Source: Odontocerum albicorne (lineage: Eukaryota > Arthropoda > Insecta > Trichoptera > Odontoceridae). From it: a stretch of DNA of 64,000 bases. The translations under genes were made by a program, and so were the position numbers. Below, piece by piece: positions 63,876 to 64,000 of this stretch; position 1 is the stretch's first letter, and the number at the start of each line of letters is the position of its first letter. The notes below the pieces were generated by a model, which did no database searches, was not told where the DNA came from, and saw only the letters and a list, made by a program, of their open reading frames with translations. The stretch is taken from assembly GCA_949825065.1 (NCBI GenBank), contig OX463859.1:25003847-25067846 (forward strand), given 5' to 3'.

Positions 63876-64000
63876 TATACGACGATAGAGAAATTCGACA
63901 TTATTAGCCTTTCAAAACTTTAGACGAAGTTTTCAACACACTATGAACCCAGTTATTTCAAAAGACTGTTAGAGATAAAATAACTTGATATTAGACCTTT

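Overview
The window looks like repeat-rich, AT-rich nuclear DNA from an animal, most likely an insect. The evidence is the mix of remnants: Tc1/mariner transposons with TA-flanked inverted repeats, a hAT-type element with 8-bp target duplications, an element carrying half of a MADF domain, several lineages of 5'-truncated non-LTR retrotransposons, and tRNA-related SINEs. One LINE group ends in a motif close to ggggtaggcagag, which I associate from memory with insect LINEs. The order (beetle, moth or other) cannot be fixed from this. I recognise no host protein-coding gene, rRNA, functional tRNA gene or CRISPR array. Nearly all open frames are short, antisense to an element, or made of tandem repeats.

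Layout. 0-9 kb: LINE 3' ends of several lineages, a 29-bp minisatellite (1.55 kb), SINE copies, and a palindromic Penelope-like element with an exact 13-bp target duplication (6.43-6.71 kb). 9-20 kb: a Tc1 end fragment, a Jockey-like reverse transcriptase pseudogene with poly(A) tail (12.6-14.2 kb), minisatellites at 15.7, 17.2 and 19.5 kb (two of them inside LINE remnants), and a small deleted mariner-like element (19.94-20.35 kb). 20-34 kb: LINE C-terminal fragments, a mariner-like deletion derivative (21.9-22.8 kb) whose sibling lies at 55.9 kb, two more mariner pseudogenes (25.7, 27.9 kb), a SINE with a triplicated tail (26.5 kb), and a near-complete but dead Tc1 element (32.4-33.7 kb). 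34-48 kb: a MITE nested in a SINE (36.1 kb), a TIR element with a MADF exon (36.7-37.5 kb), a deleted mariner (38 kb), an in-frame 105-bp triplication (39.5 kb), a pogo-like TIR element (40.85 kb), a mariner with a single internal stop but a lost 3' half (45.6 kb), and a hAT-type MITE (46.86-47.25 kb). 48-64 kb: a second palindromic element (50.4 kb), LINE fragments, minisatellites at 50.8, 55.3 and 59.1 kb, SINEs, and an extended LINE reverse transcriptase remnant at the right end (62.8-63.7 kb).

The parts do not form an operon or pathway. The window is a record of nested insertion, internal deletion and tandem amplification. The items most worth following are the palindromic elements with a hammerhead-like core, the MADF element, the pair of mariner derivatives sharing one deletion junction, and the minisatellites that arose from LINE coding sequence. 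LINE and SINE group letters used here are local labels, not database names.
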